In this document: piece by piece, positions 40,898-51,278 of the stretch
Numbering within the stretch: the stretch's first letter is position 1
How the letters are laid out: every line of letters starts with the position of its first letter
Origin: Salegentibacter holothuriorum
GTDB lineage: Bacteria > Bacteroidota > Bacteroidia > Flavobacteriales > Flavobacteriaceae
Direction of reading: 5' to 3'
NCBI RefSeq assembly: GCF_900168045.1
Contig: NZ_FUYY01000004.1
Location: 186,001 to 250,000, forward strand
DNA length: 64,000 nt
The notes under the pieces: generated by a model
Seen by the model: only the letters and a program-made list of their open reading frames with translations
Databases searched by the model: none
Told to the model about the DNA's origin: nothing
Program-made: the position numbers and the translations under genes

Positions 40898-41137
40898 ATG
40901 ACGAAGAAGGAAGATATTAAAAAGCTGGAAAAAAACTGGGAGTCCTTAAATCAAGAGGATAAAGAAAGAGAAAAGAATGAGTTTCGTGATCTAAAACAAA
41001 AGGAAGCTGATAAAAAGAACGACTCCAAAGACAAAAAAGCCAAAGAGAAATCTGAAACTTCCGAAAAGGCCAGTGCTCAGGAAGAACGGGAGTTTATGGA
41101 TCAGACTCAAAAAGAAAAGACAAATAAAAAAAAGTAG
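40898..41137 (+). CDS. Small highly charged lysine-rich protein
   Basis: The 79-residue product is almost entirely charged: MTKKEDIKKLEKNWESLNQE, DKKNDSKDKKAKEKSETSEK and QTQKEKTNKKK. There is no hydrophobic core, so it is predicted to be disordered or a single helix. It follows the ytxJ gene by 93 nt on the same strand. The ORF has a sensible A-rich region before its ATG, so it is probably real. The function is unknown. Confidence 0.65.
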   Translation: MTKKEDIKKLEKNWESLNQEDKEREKNEFRDLKQKEADKKNDSKDKKAKEKSETSEKASAQEEREFMDQTQKEKTNKKK

Positions 41138-41185
41138 AATAAGTTGTGAAGCTTACTTTAATAAGAGGCACTTCATTAAATATAT

Positions 41186-41318
41186 AAAGCTGTTTGAAAA
41201 GTTTTATCGCCGTCAAGCTGAATTTATTTCAGCTTCTAACTTGTGATTAATTCCCTCAAGTTATATCCTGAAACATTTTCAGGATGACGTTAAAATAGCT
41301 TTTCAAACAGCTTTTTTT
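41186..41318 (+). terminator. Large terminator hairpin with a family A repeat in its loop
   Basis: AAAGCTGTTTGAAAAG (41187-41202) pairs perfectly with CTTTTCAAACAGCTTT (41299-41314), followed by TTTT. The loop of about 96 nt is the family A repeat at 41211-41289. It separates the convergent Lys-rich gene and fahA. Confidence 0.78.
41211..41289 (+). repeat. Interspersed repeat, family A, copy 3
   Basis: CGTCAAGCTGAATTTATTTC followed by AGCTT, then ATCCTGAAACATTTTCAGGA followed by TGACG. Both hairpins are intact, though the loops differ from other copies. It lies inside a larger terminator hairpin. Confidence 0.85.
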
Positions 41319-41335
41319 AAAATTATATGTAAGAT

Positions 41336-42625
41336 CTATTTTTTCTTAGGTTCAAAAACCGGTAATAATTGGCTGCTTACCTCGCCAAAACCAATTCTAC
41401 GGCCTTCGCTTTCGCAATAGCCACGCATAATAACTGTATCGTGGTCTTCAATGAACTTACGTTCGCTACCATCTTTAAGTTTAATTGGTTTCTCACCTTT
41501 CCAGGACAGCTCTAACATAGAACCATAACTATCTGGTGTTTTTCCTGAAATTGTTCCGGAAGCCATCATGTCTCCAGAATTTACCGGGCAACCGTTAACG
41601 GTATGGTGAGCTAATTGCTGACTCATATTCCAGTACATATGCTTGAAATTGGTCTTTGCCAACGGGGTTTCTTCAGAATTTTCAGGTTTTAAGGAAACCT
41701 CAAGGTTAATATCAAAGCTTTTCTTCCCGGTGCTTTGTAAATATGGGAATAATTCTACTTCAGGTTTAGGTCCTTCAGTTCTAAAAGGCTCTAGAGCATC
41801 TAAAGTAACAATCCATGGGGAGATTGAAGAAGCAAAATTCTTAGCAAGGAATGGTCCTAAAGGCACATATTCCCATACTTGGATATCTCTTGCGCTCCAG
41901 TCGTTAAACAATACCATTCCAAAGATATATTCTTCGGCTTCTTCTATTGGGATGGGTTCTCCCAGAGGATTGGCATCTGTAGTAATAAACGCCATTTCTA
42001 CTTCAAAATCTACTCTTTTTGATGGTCCAAAAACAGGAGTGTCAGAATCTTTTGGTTTGGTTTGTCCTTGTGGCCTGTGAACAGGAATTCCACTCGGGAT
42101 TATAGAAGAACTTCTTCCGTGATAACCTACAGGAATGTGTAGCCAGTTTGGCAACAATGCGTTGTCTGGGTCACGAAACATAGTTCCAACATTGGTAGCG
42201 TGCTCTTTGCTTGAATAGAAATCGGTGTAATCACCAACCTGAACTGGCATTTGCATTTCAATTTCATCAAGAGTAAACAGAACGCGGCTTCTATGCTCCT
42301 GGTTGTCTCTTAATTTTTCATTATTTGCGTCAAATATATCGGCGATACGGTTACGAACCAGGCGCCAGGTTTTTTTTCCGTCAGAAATAAAGTCATTAAG
42401 TGTATCCTGTAAAAATATATCATCGGTTAACGGAATTCCTTCAAAATACCCCAATTGATGCAAAGCACCAAGATCTATGGCAAAGTCTCCAATACGGGAG
42501 CCTATGGTAATTACATCATCCCGGGTTAGGAATACCCCAAAAGGAATATTCTGAATAGGGAAATCGGTGGTTTCCGAGGTTTCCAGCCAGGTTTTTCTAT
42601 CTGGGTTGTTAGCTGTAATAGGCAT
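41336..42625 (-). CDS. fahA: Fumarylacetoacetase
   Basis: The 429-residue product is a full-length fumarylacetoacetase, the last step of tyrosine/homogentisate breakdown. The N-terminal SH3-like domain is followed by DFYSSKEHATNVGTMFRDPD, VGYHGRSSSIIPSGIPVHRP, DFEVEMAFI (metal-binding Glu), VLFNDWSARDIQVWEYVPLG and MYWNMSQQLAHHTVNGCPVN with GDMMASGTISGKTPDSYGSM. It is monocistronic, divergent from glyA over about 110 nt. Other genes of the pathway are not in the window. Confidence 0.96.
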   Translation of the reverse strand: MPITANNPDRKTWLETSETTDFPIQNIPFGVFLTRDDVITIGSRIGDFAIDLGALHQLGYFEGIPLTDDIFLQDTLNDFISDGKKTWRLVRNRIADIFDANNEKLRDNQEHRSRVLFTLDEIEMQMPVQVGDYTDFYSSKEHATNVGTMFRDPDNALLPNWLHIPVGYHGRSSSIIPSGIPVHRPQGQTKPKDSDTPVFGPSKRVDFEVEMAFITTDANPLGEPIPIEEAEEYIFGMVLFNDWSARDIQVWEYVPLGPFLAKNFASSISPWIVTLDALEPFRTEGPKPEVELFPYLQSTGKKSFDINLEVSLKPENSEETPLAKTNFKHMYWNMSQQLAHHTVNGCPVNSGDMMASGTISGKTPDSYGSMLELSWKGEKPIKLKDGSERKFIEDHDTVIMRGYCESEGRRIGFGEVSSQLLPVFEPKKK

Positions 42626-42699
42626 GTTTTTATGTTTTTATTAAGAAATCTAATGAATCCAAATATATTATTTTCCTGTTATTAACCGAATGTATTTCT

Positions 42700-42707
42700 T
42701 ACTTTTG
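42700..42707 (+). promoter_or_regulatory. Candidate -7 box of glyA
   Basis: TACTTTTG fits TAnnTTTG and would give a start site near 42712 with a 22-nt leader. No convincing TTTG -33 element is at the right distance. Confidence 0.4.
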
Positions 42708-42733
42708 AGGAATATTTAACGTAAACTTTTGAG

Positions 42734-44008
42734 ATGCAACGAGACACCGAAATATTTAATTTAATTGCGGAAGAAAAAGAACGCCAACTTAATGGGCTTG
42801 AGTTAATTGCCAGCGAAAACTTTGTTAGTGACCAGGTTTTGGAAGCAGCAGGCTCTGTTCTTACCAATAAATATGCTGAAGGCTACCCCGGGAAACGCTA
42901 TTATGGCGGTTGTGAAGTGGTAGATAAAGTAGAACAATTAGCTATAGATCGTTTAAAGGAATTGTTTAATGCCGAATATGCCAATGTGCAGCCTCACTCG
43001 GGTTCACAAGCAAATACCGCTGTTTTTCATACTTGTTTGAACCCCGGAGATAAATTTCTGGGATTTGATCTATCCCACGGTGGGCATTTAACACATGGTT
43101 CTCCTGTTAATTTCTCCGGAAAATTGTACAATCCCGTATTTTATGGCGTAGATAAAGAAACCGGACTTATAGATTATGATCAGGTTGCGGAAATTGCTGA
43201 AAGAGAACAGCCTAAGATGATTATTGCAGGAGCATCTGCATATTCAAGAGAAATAGATTATAAGAGATTTAGAGAGATTGCCGATAGTGTAGGGGCAATT
43301 TTGTTAGCAGATATTGCACATCCTGCCGGTTTAATAGCCAAAGGATTAATTAGTGATCCAATGCCTTATTGCCACATTGTAACTTCAACCACTCATAAAA
43401 CCCTTCGTGGACCCCGTGGCGGAATTATAATGATGGGAAAAGATTTTGATAACCCATTTGGTCAAAAACTTAAGAATGGTAAACTAAAAAAAATGTCTAC
43501 GCTGCTTAATAGCGGAATTTTTCCCGGAAATCAGGGTGGGCCTTTAGAGCATATAATTGCTGCAAAAGCAATAGCTTTTGGAGAGGCTTTAACCGATGAG
43601 TTTTTGCATTACACCGTTCAGGTAAAAAAGAATGCAGCGAAACTGGCTGAAGCTTTTATGGAAAAGGGATATGAAGTTATTTCCGGTGGAACCGATAACC
43701 ATTGTATGCTTATAGATCTTAGAAATAAAAATGTAAGCGGGAAAGAGGCAGAGGAGGCCTTAACTAAAGCTGAAATAACAGTGAATAAGAACATGGTGCC
43801 TTTTGATGATAAATCTCCTTTTGTAACTTCTGGAATTAGAATAGGTACCGCTGCAGTAACAACCCGCGGACTTTTAGAGGCAGATATGCCAAAGATTGTT
43901 GACTTTATAGAACGCGTTATTACTAATATTGATAATGATGGCGAACTGGAAGCTGTAAAGCAGGAGGTTAAAACAATGATGCAAGGAAAACCTCTTTTTA
44001 AAATGTAA
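42734..44008 (+). CDS. glyA: Serine hydroxymethyltransferase
   Basis: The 424-residue PLP enzyme makes glycine and 5,10-methylene-THF from serine and THF. The PLP lysine is Lys222 in [14 protein letters not shown]. Other parts are [20 protein letters not shown], the HPAGLIAKG loop, the Asp in LADIAHPAG and the C-terminal [16 protein letters not shown] that closes the THF site. The length is normal. It is followed by a bidirectional terminator shared with the DoxX-like gene. Confidence 0.98.
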   Translation: MQRDTEIFNLIAEEKERQLNGLELIASENFVSDQVLEAAGSVLTNKYAEGYPGKRYYGGCEVVDKVEQLAIDRLKELFNAEYANVQPHSGSQANTAVFHTCLNPGDKFLGFDLSHGGHLTHGSPVNFSGKLYNPVFYGVDKETGLIDYDQVAEIAEREQPKMIIAGASAYSREIDYKRFREIADSVGAILLADIAHPAGLIAKGLISDPMPYCHIVTSTTHKTLRGPRGGIIMMGKDFDNPFGQKLKNGKLKKMSTLLNSGIFPGNQGGPLEHIIAAKAIAFGEALTDEFLHYTVQVKKNAAKLAEAFMEKGYEVISGGTDNHCMLIDLRNKNVSGKEAEEALTKAEITVNKNMVPFDDKSPFVTSGIRIGTAAVTTRGLLEADMPKIVDFIERVITNIDNDGELEAVKQEVKTMMQGKPLFKM

Positions 44009-44028
44009 AAAGAATAAAAATTATAGTA

Positions 44029-44058
44029 AAAAAGCCATTCTTAGGGATGGCTTTTTTT
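44029..44058. terminator. Bidirectional terminator between glyA and the DoxX-like gene
   Basis: AAAAAGCCAT, a short loop and ATGGCTTTTTTT. T runs lie on both strands. Confidence 0.85.
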
Positions 44059-44419
44059 ATAACCATAAAATTACCAAACAAATAACAAGAAGGCTTATGG
44101 CTGGCAAAGTTTGTTTGAAACTATCTTTAATTTTTAAATGCATTGCTATAGCACCAATCATCATAGCGGCCATTCCAATTGCAGCAGGATCTACCAGGTT
44201 TTCAAGCCAAATTCCGGCAATTAACATCAAGCCTAAGGTGATTTTTATAAAACCAATTAAATAGACTGTCTTTTCGGGTAATCCATAGGCTTGAAATTCA
44301 CCTTTCATATTGGCGGCTTCTCCGCCCCTGTAAATTGTTTTCTTGTTAAATCGTAAAAGCCACACATTAAGAATTCCCAGGCCAACAATTAGCTGAAGAA
44401 TAATTTTAAAAGTTTCCAT
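44057..44419 (-). CDS. DoxX-like small membrane protein
   Basis: The 120-residue product has four predicted helices: about residues 7-24, 50-70 (VYLIGFIKITLGLMLIAGIW), 77-95 and 100-119. A TIYRGGEAANMKGEF loop lies between the first two. This is the layout of DoxX-like proteins of Bacteroidota. The family includes quinol-linked and unknown members, and none of the enzyme-specific motifs is visible. It is monocistronic. Confidence 0.75.
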   Translation of the reverse strand: METFKIILQLIVGLGILNVWLLRFNKKTIYRGGEAANMKGEFQAYGLPEKTVYLIGFIKITLGLMLIAGIWLENLVDPAAIGMAAMMIGAIAMHLKIKDSFKQTLPAISLLVICLVILWL

Positions 44420-44615
44420 AGTTTAAGTTTTTACTAAAGATATAAATGTTTATTGTTTAATTAAAAAGATTAAACAAAATATTGGGAGTGTTTCTTAAAC
44501 TTTTTATAAGTAAATTATCTCAAAGCAAGCCGCAAGGCATTAAATGGAAATTTTGTATTTACTAGTCGGGGCTTGAAGCATTGGTATCTCAGTTATCGAG
44601 AAAAAGGAAATTTTT

Positions 44616-45020
44616 CTATTGTTGGAACACTCTTTTTAAATCTTCAGATATCCTGGCAGGTTTTTTCTTTTCCTGATCCATAAGTGCCCAGGTTGTTTTC
44701 GCTTCTACTAAAACTTTTTCAGATTCTGCATTTTTTATAATTACGTGACGAACAGATTTTACATTAGAGGTTTCGCCTACATAGGTTTGTAATAATATTT
44801 TGTCTCCCAGGAAGGCTTGTTGTTTGTAACTTATCTCATGCTTAACAACGATCCAGAAAAATTGCAGATTTTGTTCCTGGCTAGCTCTAGCCTCCCAATG
44901 TGCTTTAGCTACATCTTGCACCCATTGCACATACTGCACGTTATTTACATGATTTTGTTCATCTAAATGTTTCTCTTTTACAAGAATGTTTTTCTCAAAA
45001 ATCTCTGGAATTGGAGCCAT
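44616..45020 (-). CDS. Acyl-CoA thioesterase (hotdog fold, 4HBT type)
   Basis: The 134-residue product has the thioesterase opening VKEKHLDEQNHVNNVQYVQW. The Asp/Glu-containing D-x-N-H-V-N-N motif is the catalytic region of 4-hydroxybenzoyl-CoA thioesterase-like hotdogs. FWIVVKHEISYKQQAFLGDK and KVLVEAKTTWALMD follow. It hydrolyses an acyl-CoA thioester. Its ATG overlaps the stop of the cyclotransferase gene upstream (TAATG), so the two are translationally coupled, though no functional link is evident. Confidence 0.9.
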   Translation of the reverse strand: MAPIPEIFEKNILVKEKHLDEQNHVNNVQYVQWVQDVAKAHWEARASQEQNLQFFWIVVKHEISYKQQAFLGDKILLQTYVGETSNVKSVRHVIIKNAESEKVLVEAKTTWALMDQEKKKPARISEDLKRVFQQ

Positions 45021-46087
45021 TATTTTTCTATTATTTTTACCTCAAAAATTGTATCCCAGTTTTTTCCGGTTACGTAGAGTTTTTTAGTATTAGGATTATA
45101 GGCAATCCCATTTAAAACATGATTTTGAGGATCAAGACTTGGAAGGTTTGATAATTGTTCTCGTAAACCTCTAAAATCTATTACGCCTTCTATCGCTCCG
45201 TTTTTTGGATTTATAATAGTAACACTGGGAAATTGATAAGTATTGGCATAAATCTTTCCATCAACCCATTCCAGCTCATTGAATTTTGAATAAATTTTAG
45301 TGTTGGTAGCCACCTGAATAAAATCCTTTTCTGCAAGCGTTTCTGCATCTAAGATCCAAATCTTTTCGGTACCATCACTTTTATAAAGCTTTTCGCCGTC
45401 GTTACATAAACCCCATCCTTCTTTACTTTGGTTATAACCAAAAGTGCCGGTTTGTTTAAAAGTATCCAGGTTGTAGATCAAACCTTCTTTTTCGCGCCAG
45501 GTAAGCAGGTACAGTTTATTGTTAAGTATGGTTAGACCTTCGCCAAAATAGCTTTTGTCCAGGTTAATTTTATTTAAAACTTCCCCGGTTTCAAGATTAA
45601 GTTTTCTTAAGGAAGAATTTCCATATTGCCCCGTACTTTCATATAAAGTATCCTGATAAAATTCCAACCCCTGCGTATATGACTGGCTATCGTGGGGGTA
45701 TTTTTTGATTACTTTATAGGTGTAGGCTTTTGGTGCCTGGTTATTATATATTTTAAAGTTATTGCTAATAGTATCGGTTTCTCCTTCAGAAAAAACAATG
45801 GCTTCCAGTTTTTGGCGTCCTAATTTTGTGTTTTCTAAAGCAACTGAGAAAGAGGTTTCCTGGATGAGTGTTTCTAGATAGGTATGTTGAAAAAACAGAC
45901 GAATGGAATCTATTTGGCGATCTTTTAGATTTTCAATAGAGCCTTGAATAGTCTCGCCAAGTTGAAATTCAGTCTTATTTTCATCAGTTTTCAACTTAAA
46001 ATAAGAAGTTTTTTTATCAGAATTACTTCCGCAGGAAAAAAAAAATAATCCTAATATTAACAGGGACAGCAATTTAAATTTGTTCAT
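45020..46087 (-). CDS. Glutaminyl-peptide cyclotransferase (plant-type, beta-propeller), lipoprotein
   Basis: The 355-residue product has a lipoprotein signal (LGLFFFSCGS, Cys19) and an N-terminal beta-sandwich of about 100 residues. The propeller then reads KKYPHDSQSYTQGLEFYQDT, LYESTGQYGNSSLRK, FGEGLTILNNKLYLLTWREK, SKEGWGLCNDGEKLYKSDG and FNELEWVDGKIYANTYQFPS. These are the conserved blades of papaya-type glutamine cyclotransferases, which form N-terminal pyroglutamate. It is tethered outside the inner membrane. It ends at the start codon of the thioesterase gene. Confidence 0.93.
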   Translation of the reverse strand: MNKFKLLSLLILGLFFFSCGSNSDKKTSYFKLKTDENKTEFQLGETIQGSIENLKDRQIDSIRLFFQHTYLETLIQETSFSVALENTKLGRQKLEAIVFSEGETDTISNNFKIYNNQAPKAYTYKVIKKYPHDSQSYTQGLEFYQDTLYESTGQYGNSSLRKLNLETGEVLNKINLDKSYFGEGLTILNNKLYLLTWREKEGLIYNLDTFKQTGTFGYNQSKEGWGLCNDGEKLYKSDGTEKIWILDAETLAEKDFIQVATNTKIYSKFNELEWVDGKIYANTYQFPSVTIINPKNGAIEGVIDFRGLREQLSNLPSLDPQNHVLNGIAYNPNTKKLYVTGKNWDTIFEVKIIEK

Positions 46088-46141
46088 TGATCTTTTTCAT
46101 TAAATACCTTGCTAAAATACTTAATTCACTTTAAAAAATAC

Positions 46142-46171
46142 TTGCGCAAAGTAGGAAAGATTGTATATTTG
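46142..46171 (+). promoter_or_regulatory. Promoter of the SRP RNA gene
   Basis: TTG (46142-46144), 19 nt and TATATTTG (46164-46171) are a consensus promoter. The first SRP stem base lies 5 nt after the -7 box, which fixes the box-to-start spacing used elsewhere in this window. Confidence 0.8.
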
Positions 46172-46175
46172 CAGC

Positions 46176-46269
46176 GGCAAGTCCCACACAACCAGCTCCT
46201 GCTGAATCCCCCAGGGCGGGAACGCAGCAAGGGTAAGCGGTCGTAGCGGTGTGATGTGGGGAGCTTGCC
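46176..46269 (+). ncRNA. ffs: Signal recognition particle RNA, small bacterial type (4.5S)
   Basis: The transcript begins GGCAAGTCCCACACAACCAG and ends GTGGGGAGCTTGCC. The ends pair as GGCAAG / CTTGCC. The apical domain carries CAGGGCGGGAACGCAGCAAG with GGTAAGC, the asymmetric loop and GGAA-type tetraloop that bind Ffh and FtsY. It is about 94 nt long with no Alu domain. A T-run (TTTTTT at 46271-46276) follows the closing stem. The promoter at 46142-46171 fits exactly. Confidence 0.95.
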
Positions 46270-46317
46270 ATTTTTTGTTTCTAGAAGGTTCTAAATTTTA
46301 TCGCATCTTTGCAGCCT

Positions 46318-47139
46318 ATGAAAACAAATGCATCTCCTAAAAAAGTAGTGCTTATAACCGGGGCTTCTTCCGGAATTGGAAAATCTATAGGCGATTATCT
46401 ATCTAATCATAATTTTAAGGTTTATGGAACTAGCCGAAACCCGGCTAAGATAACTGATCCACCTTTTGCAATGCTTGCTCTAGATGTAACCAGGAAAGAA
46501 ACTATTTCTGCCGCAGTAGAGCAAATAATCGCTAAAGAGGGTAAACTCGATATACTTATAAATAACGCCGGTGTTGGAATTACTGGCCCTATTGAGGAGA
46601 CTCCAGATGAGGAGATAGCCAGGGCTTTTGAAACCAATTATTTTGGCCCTATAAAAGTGATAAAAGCGGTTCTTCCGGGTATGAGAGCACAAAACAGCGG
46701 GTTAATTATAAATATCACCTCTATTGCCGGTTATATGGGCTTGCCTTTTCGCGGAATTTATTCGGCTTCAAAAGGAGCTTTAGAGCTTACTACTGAAGCT
46801 TTTAGAATGGAATTGAAGGATTTTAATATAAAGATGACTAACGTAGCTCCCGGCGATTTTGCTACCAATATTGCGGCCGGTCGTTATCACGCGCCTGTTT
46901 TGGAAGATTCGCCATACAAAGAACCTTACGGTAACACCTTAAAGTTAATGAATGAAGATGTAGATGCCGGGAAAGATCCGTTTGTAATGGCTAAAGCGGT
47001 ACATAAAATTATTCAGGAAAAAGATCCTCGGGGTCATTACAAAGTAGGGGAAGCGCTACAGAAATTTTCCGTTGGTTTAAAGCGAATTTTGCCTGATAAA
47101 GTCTATGAAAAAATGCTGCTAAAGCATTATAAATTATAA
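46318..47139 (+). CDS. Short-chain dehydrogenase/reductase
   Basis: From ATG 46318 (MKTNASPKKVVLITGASSGI) the product has 273 residues. The cofactor loop is GASSGIG (about 15-21), NNAGVGITGP is the NAG motif, IINITSIAGYMG holds the catalytic Ser, and IYSASKGALELTTEAF gives the Tyr-x3-Lys pair. A classical SDR using NAD(P)H; the C-terminal part (HYKVGEALQKFSVGLKRILP) is as in cytoplasmic ketoreductase-like members. It starts about 50 nt after the SRP RNA gene and is followed by the aldolase gene after 38 nt. The substrate is unknown. Confidence 0.92.
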   Translation: MKTNASPKKVVLITGASSGIGKSIGDYLSNHNFKVYGTSRNPAKITDPPFAMLALDVTRKETISAAVEQIIAKEGKLDILINNAGVGITGPIEETPDEEIARAFETNYFGPIKVIKAVLPGMRAQNSGLIINITSIAGYMGLPFRGIYSASKGALELTTEAFRMELKDFNIKMTNVAPGDFATNIAAGRYHAPVLEDSPYKEPYGNTLKLMNEDVDAGKDPFVMAKAVHKIIQEKDPRGHYKVGEALQKFSVGLKRILPDKVYEKMLLKHYKL

Positions 47140-47177
47140 ATTTGCGAATACAACATATTAACAAACAACTATAGATT

Positions 47178-47834
47178 ATGAAATTTTTTATTGATACTGC
47201 TAATCTTGATCAAATAAAAGAGGCTCAGGAACTTGGCGTTTTAGATGGGGTGACTACTAATCCCTCGCTTATGGCGAAAGAAGGAATTACCGGGAAAGAT
47301 AATATTTACAAACATTATAAGAAGATTTGTGATATTGTAGATGGTGATGTGAGTGCTGAGGTGATCTCAACCGACTTTGATGGAATGGTTAAAGAAGGTG
47401 AGGAATTGGCAGAATTGCACGAGCAGATTATTGTAAAAGTTCCTATGATTAAAGAAGGAATTAAAGCGATAAAATATTTTAGTGATAATGGGATTAAGAC
47501 CAATTGTACATTGGTATTTTCTGCAGGACAGGCTTTATTGGCTGCAAAAGCGGGAGCTACTTATGTTTCTCCATTTATAGGTCGTTTAGACGATATTTCT
47601 ACAGATGGACTAAATCTTATTGCTGAAATTAGATTGATTTATGATAACTATGGTTTTGAAACCGAAATTCTAGCTGCTTCTGTACGCCACACTATGCACG
47701 TATTGGAATGCGCAAAATTAGGTGCAGATGTAATGACCGGGCCACTTTCTTCTATTGAAGGGCTCCTAAAGCACCCACTTACAGATATTGGTTTGGAAAA
47801 ATTCCTTGCCGATTATAAGAAAGGAAATCAATAA
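47178..47834 (+). CDS. fsa: Fructose-6-phosphate aldolase / transaldolase family (TalC/MipB)
   Basis: The 218-residue product is of the short transaldolase type: [35 protein letters not shown], and the Schiff-base Lys87 in [47 protein letters not shown] and [19 protein letters not shown] follow. Members are either transaldolase or fructose-6-phosphate aldolase, and the sequence alone does not separate them securely. In Bacteroidota it usually serves as the pentose-phosphate transaldolase. A TAAATTTG box overlaps the upstream SDR stop codon (47137-47144). Confidence 0.92.
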   Translation: MKFFIDTANLDQIKEAQELGVLDGVTTNPSLMAKEGITGKDNIYKHYKKICDIVDGDVSAEVISTDFDGMVKEGEELAELHEQIIVKVPMIKEGIKAIKYFSDNGIKTNCTLVFSAGQALLAAKAGATYVSPFIGRLDDISTDGLNLIAEIRLIYDNYGFETEILAASVRHTMHVLECAKLGADVMTGPLSSIEGLLKHPLTDIGLEKFLADYKKGNQ

Positions 47835-47860
47835 GATCTTCTGATTAAGATTTACAAGAA

Positions 47861-47982
47861 AGGCTATTTGAGGAGTTCTGATCACTTCGCGTCAAGCTGA
47901 ATTTATTTCAGCTTCTAACACCTTAGATCCTGAAACAAGTTCAGGATGACATTAAATTTAAAGAACTTTTTAAATAGCTTTT
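47861..47982 (+). terminator. Large terminator hairpin with a family A repeat in its loop
   Basis: The 5' arm AAGGCTATTTGAGGAGTTCT and the 3' arm AGAACTTTTTAAATAGCTTT pair along their length if G-U pairs are allowed, so the RNA stem is about 20 bp, with a TTTTATTT tail. The loop holds the family A repeat 47890-47950. It lies between convergent genes. Confidence 0.7.
47890..47950 (+). repeat. Interspersed repeat, family A, copy 4
   Basis: CGTCAAGCTGAATTTATTTC followed by AGCTTC, then GATCCTGAAACAAGTTCAGG followed by ATGAC. The copy is intact, inside a terminator loop. Confidence 0.85.
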
Positions 47983-49401
47983 TTATTTATTTAAAAACTC
48001 CAAAATCTGTCTTTCAAAATTGGGGGTGTTAAGCTGTGCAGATCCGTTAATTATAGTCCCGTCTGTATCCAGGAATATTAGTTTATTAAGATAGTTTTTT
48101 AATAAATTGATATTAATATCTGGAGAATTTAATTTGTACTCTCTTTCTTTATTCATGGCATAAGTCCGTACTGTATTTTTCCAGGATTGTTTCGAACCTT
48201 CATCAATATTAATTCCTACAAATTCAAGTTCAGGATATTTCTGTCTTAAGTTGTTAATTATAATGTGCTGCCATTTATAATGCTCAGGTGCCTCCAAAGA
48301 CCAGTGATAAGTAACAATGGGTTTGTTTGAAATATCTTCTAAATTAATTAGTTCGTCTTTTAGATTGATTAAAGGTAACTTGCCTATATTATTCCCGGGC
48401 AATAGATTTTTTTGAATCTCTGCAATTTGTTTTAGGTCGGGAAAATTAGCACCATTAAACTCGATGTCTTCAAGAATACCTAAAATACGATCAATCTTTT
48501 CGGCATTATCCGAAAATGTAAGTCCTTGAATTGCCAATCGATTTATAAAGATATTTTTTATTTCATCTTTTTCAATCAAAGAATCGGCAAGATTAATTCT
48601 ATACCGAATATTGGATACCGAATGAAGTTCAAAACATTTAGAATTAGTATCAAGTTCATCCAGGCATCGCTCAATAGAGCGAGTTCTTAGATGGTCTTCA
48701 ATGAAGTTTAGATATCCATAATATTCTTTGAGCTGGGTATCGTTAAAGTTCAGGTCTTTCCTGTAGCTGTTAAAATCGTCAGGAATTTGTTGGGCTAGTT
48801 CATTATAGTATTTTTTTACTAAAAAAGTATAGCGTTCCCGTAGGTGGTAGAAATCGTAGTCTATACTGTTATTGGCAAGTTCCAGAAAAGATTTAGAAAA
48901 TTGCTCCTTTTCGTTTAAGACCTTTAATTTGTTTTTTCTTGATTCTTTAATAGAATCGGTGATGCCGGCAAATTCAGTTGGATTTATTTTATAATAGGAA
49001 AGCATCATATCATTGTTCCTTTCGTTGTTAAGGAACATATCAAGCAAAAAACTACTTTTTGCCGCTCCAGGACCACTAAAATTAAGTGATTCGTCAAATT
49101 GCATGGTATTTAACCATACTAAAACGCTATCACCTGGTTCCAGATACATAATCTGGTTTTCGGGTGGATGCTTAAAGCTGTAAATTCCCGGTTCTAAACC
49201 TTCCAGCTTTTTCCCAAACTGATTGTTTTGATCTAAAAAAAGCGTGTCAATAGTTTTGTTGTCTTTAGAAAGAACAAAAAAAGGGTTGTAGGGGTTCATA
49301 ATTTGCCCTCCAATAAAAGTTCCTTCCTGGTCTTTTTTAGAGTCGTTGCAACCAGTAAGCAATGGAAATCCGATAAGAAAAAAAAGTAAATAATATTTCA
49401 T
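47983..49401 (-). CDS. Lipoprotein with DUF4369-like N-terminus and thioredoxin-like C-terminus lacking CxxC
   Basis: The 472-residue product has a lipoprotein signal (GFPLLTGC, Cys18). The N-terminal part (GTFIGGQIMNPYNPFFVLSK with KTIDTLFLDQNNQF) resembles DUF4369 beta-sandwiches, and a helical middle follows. The C-terminal 130 residues look like a TlpA-type thioredoxin fold: LPLINLKDELINLEDISNKP, then IVTYHWSLEAPEHYKWQHII where CxxC would lie, and LIFLDTDGTIINGSAQ. No Cys pair is present, so it cannot be a normal disulfide oxidoreductase. The function is unknown. Confidence 0.75.
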   Translation of the reverse strand: MKYYLLFFLIGFPLLTGCNDSKKDQEGTFIGGQIMNPYNPFFVLSKDNKTIDTLFLDQNNQFGKKLEGLEPGIYSFKHPPENQIMYLEPGDSVLVWLNTMQFDESLNFSGPGAAKSSFLLDMFLNNERNNDMMLSYYKINPTEFAGITDSIKESRKNKLKVLNEKEQFSKSFLELANNSIDYDFYHLRERYTFLVKKYYNELAQQIPDDFNSYRKDLNFNDTQLKEYYGYLNFIEDHLRTRSIERCLDELDTNSKCFELHSVSNIRYRINLADSLIEKDEIKNIFINRLAIQGLTFSDNAEKIDRILGILEDIEFNGANFPDLKQIAEIQKNLLPGNNIGKLPLINLKDELINLEDISNKPIVTYHWSLEAPEHYKWQHIIINNLRQKYPELEFVGINIDEGSKQSWKNTVRTYAMNKEREYKLNSPDININLLKNYLNKLIFLDTDGTIINGSAQLNTPNFERQILEFLNK

Positions 49402-49526
49402 GCAGATCTTTAAGAACTAGGGACTTCAAATACCGCTAAAACAGCAGCAACCACAAATATAGTTCTAGGGCTTTCTACCGGATGTTAACCAGTAGTTAAA
49501 AGAATAATAAAAACGTTAATCTTTAG

Positions 49527-51209
<1,683 letters not shown>

Positions 51210-51228
51210 GTCAACTTGATTTATATAA

Positions 51229-51260
51229 ATAAAAAATCCCGCGGATAGCGGGATTTTTTA
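51229..51260. terminator. Bidirectional terminator between the ABC-F gene and the TonB receptor
   Basis: AAAAAATCCCGC, loop GGATA and GCGGGATTTTTT, a clean 7-bp GC-rich stem with T runs on both strands. Confidence 0.9.
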
Positions 51261-51278
51261 TTTTGTACTACTCTTGAT

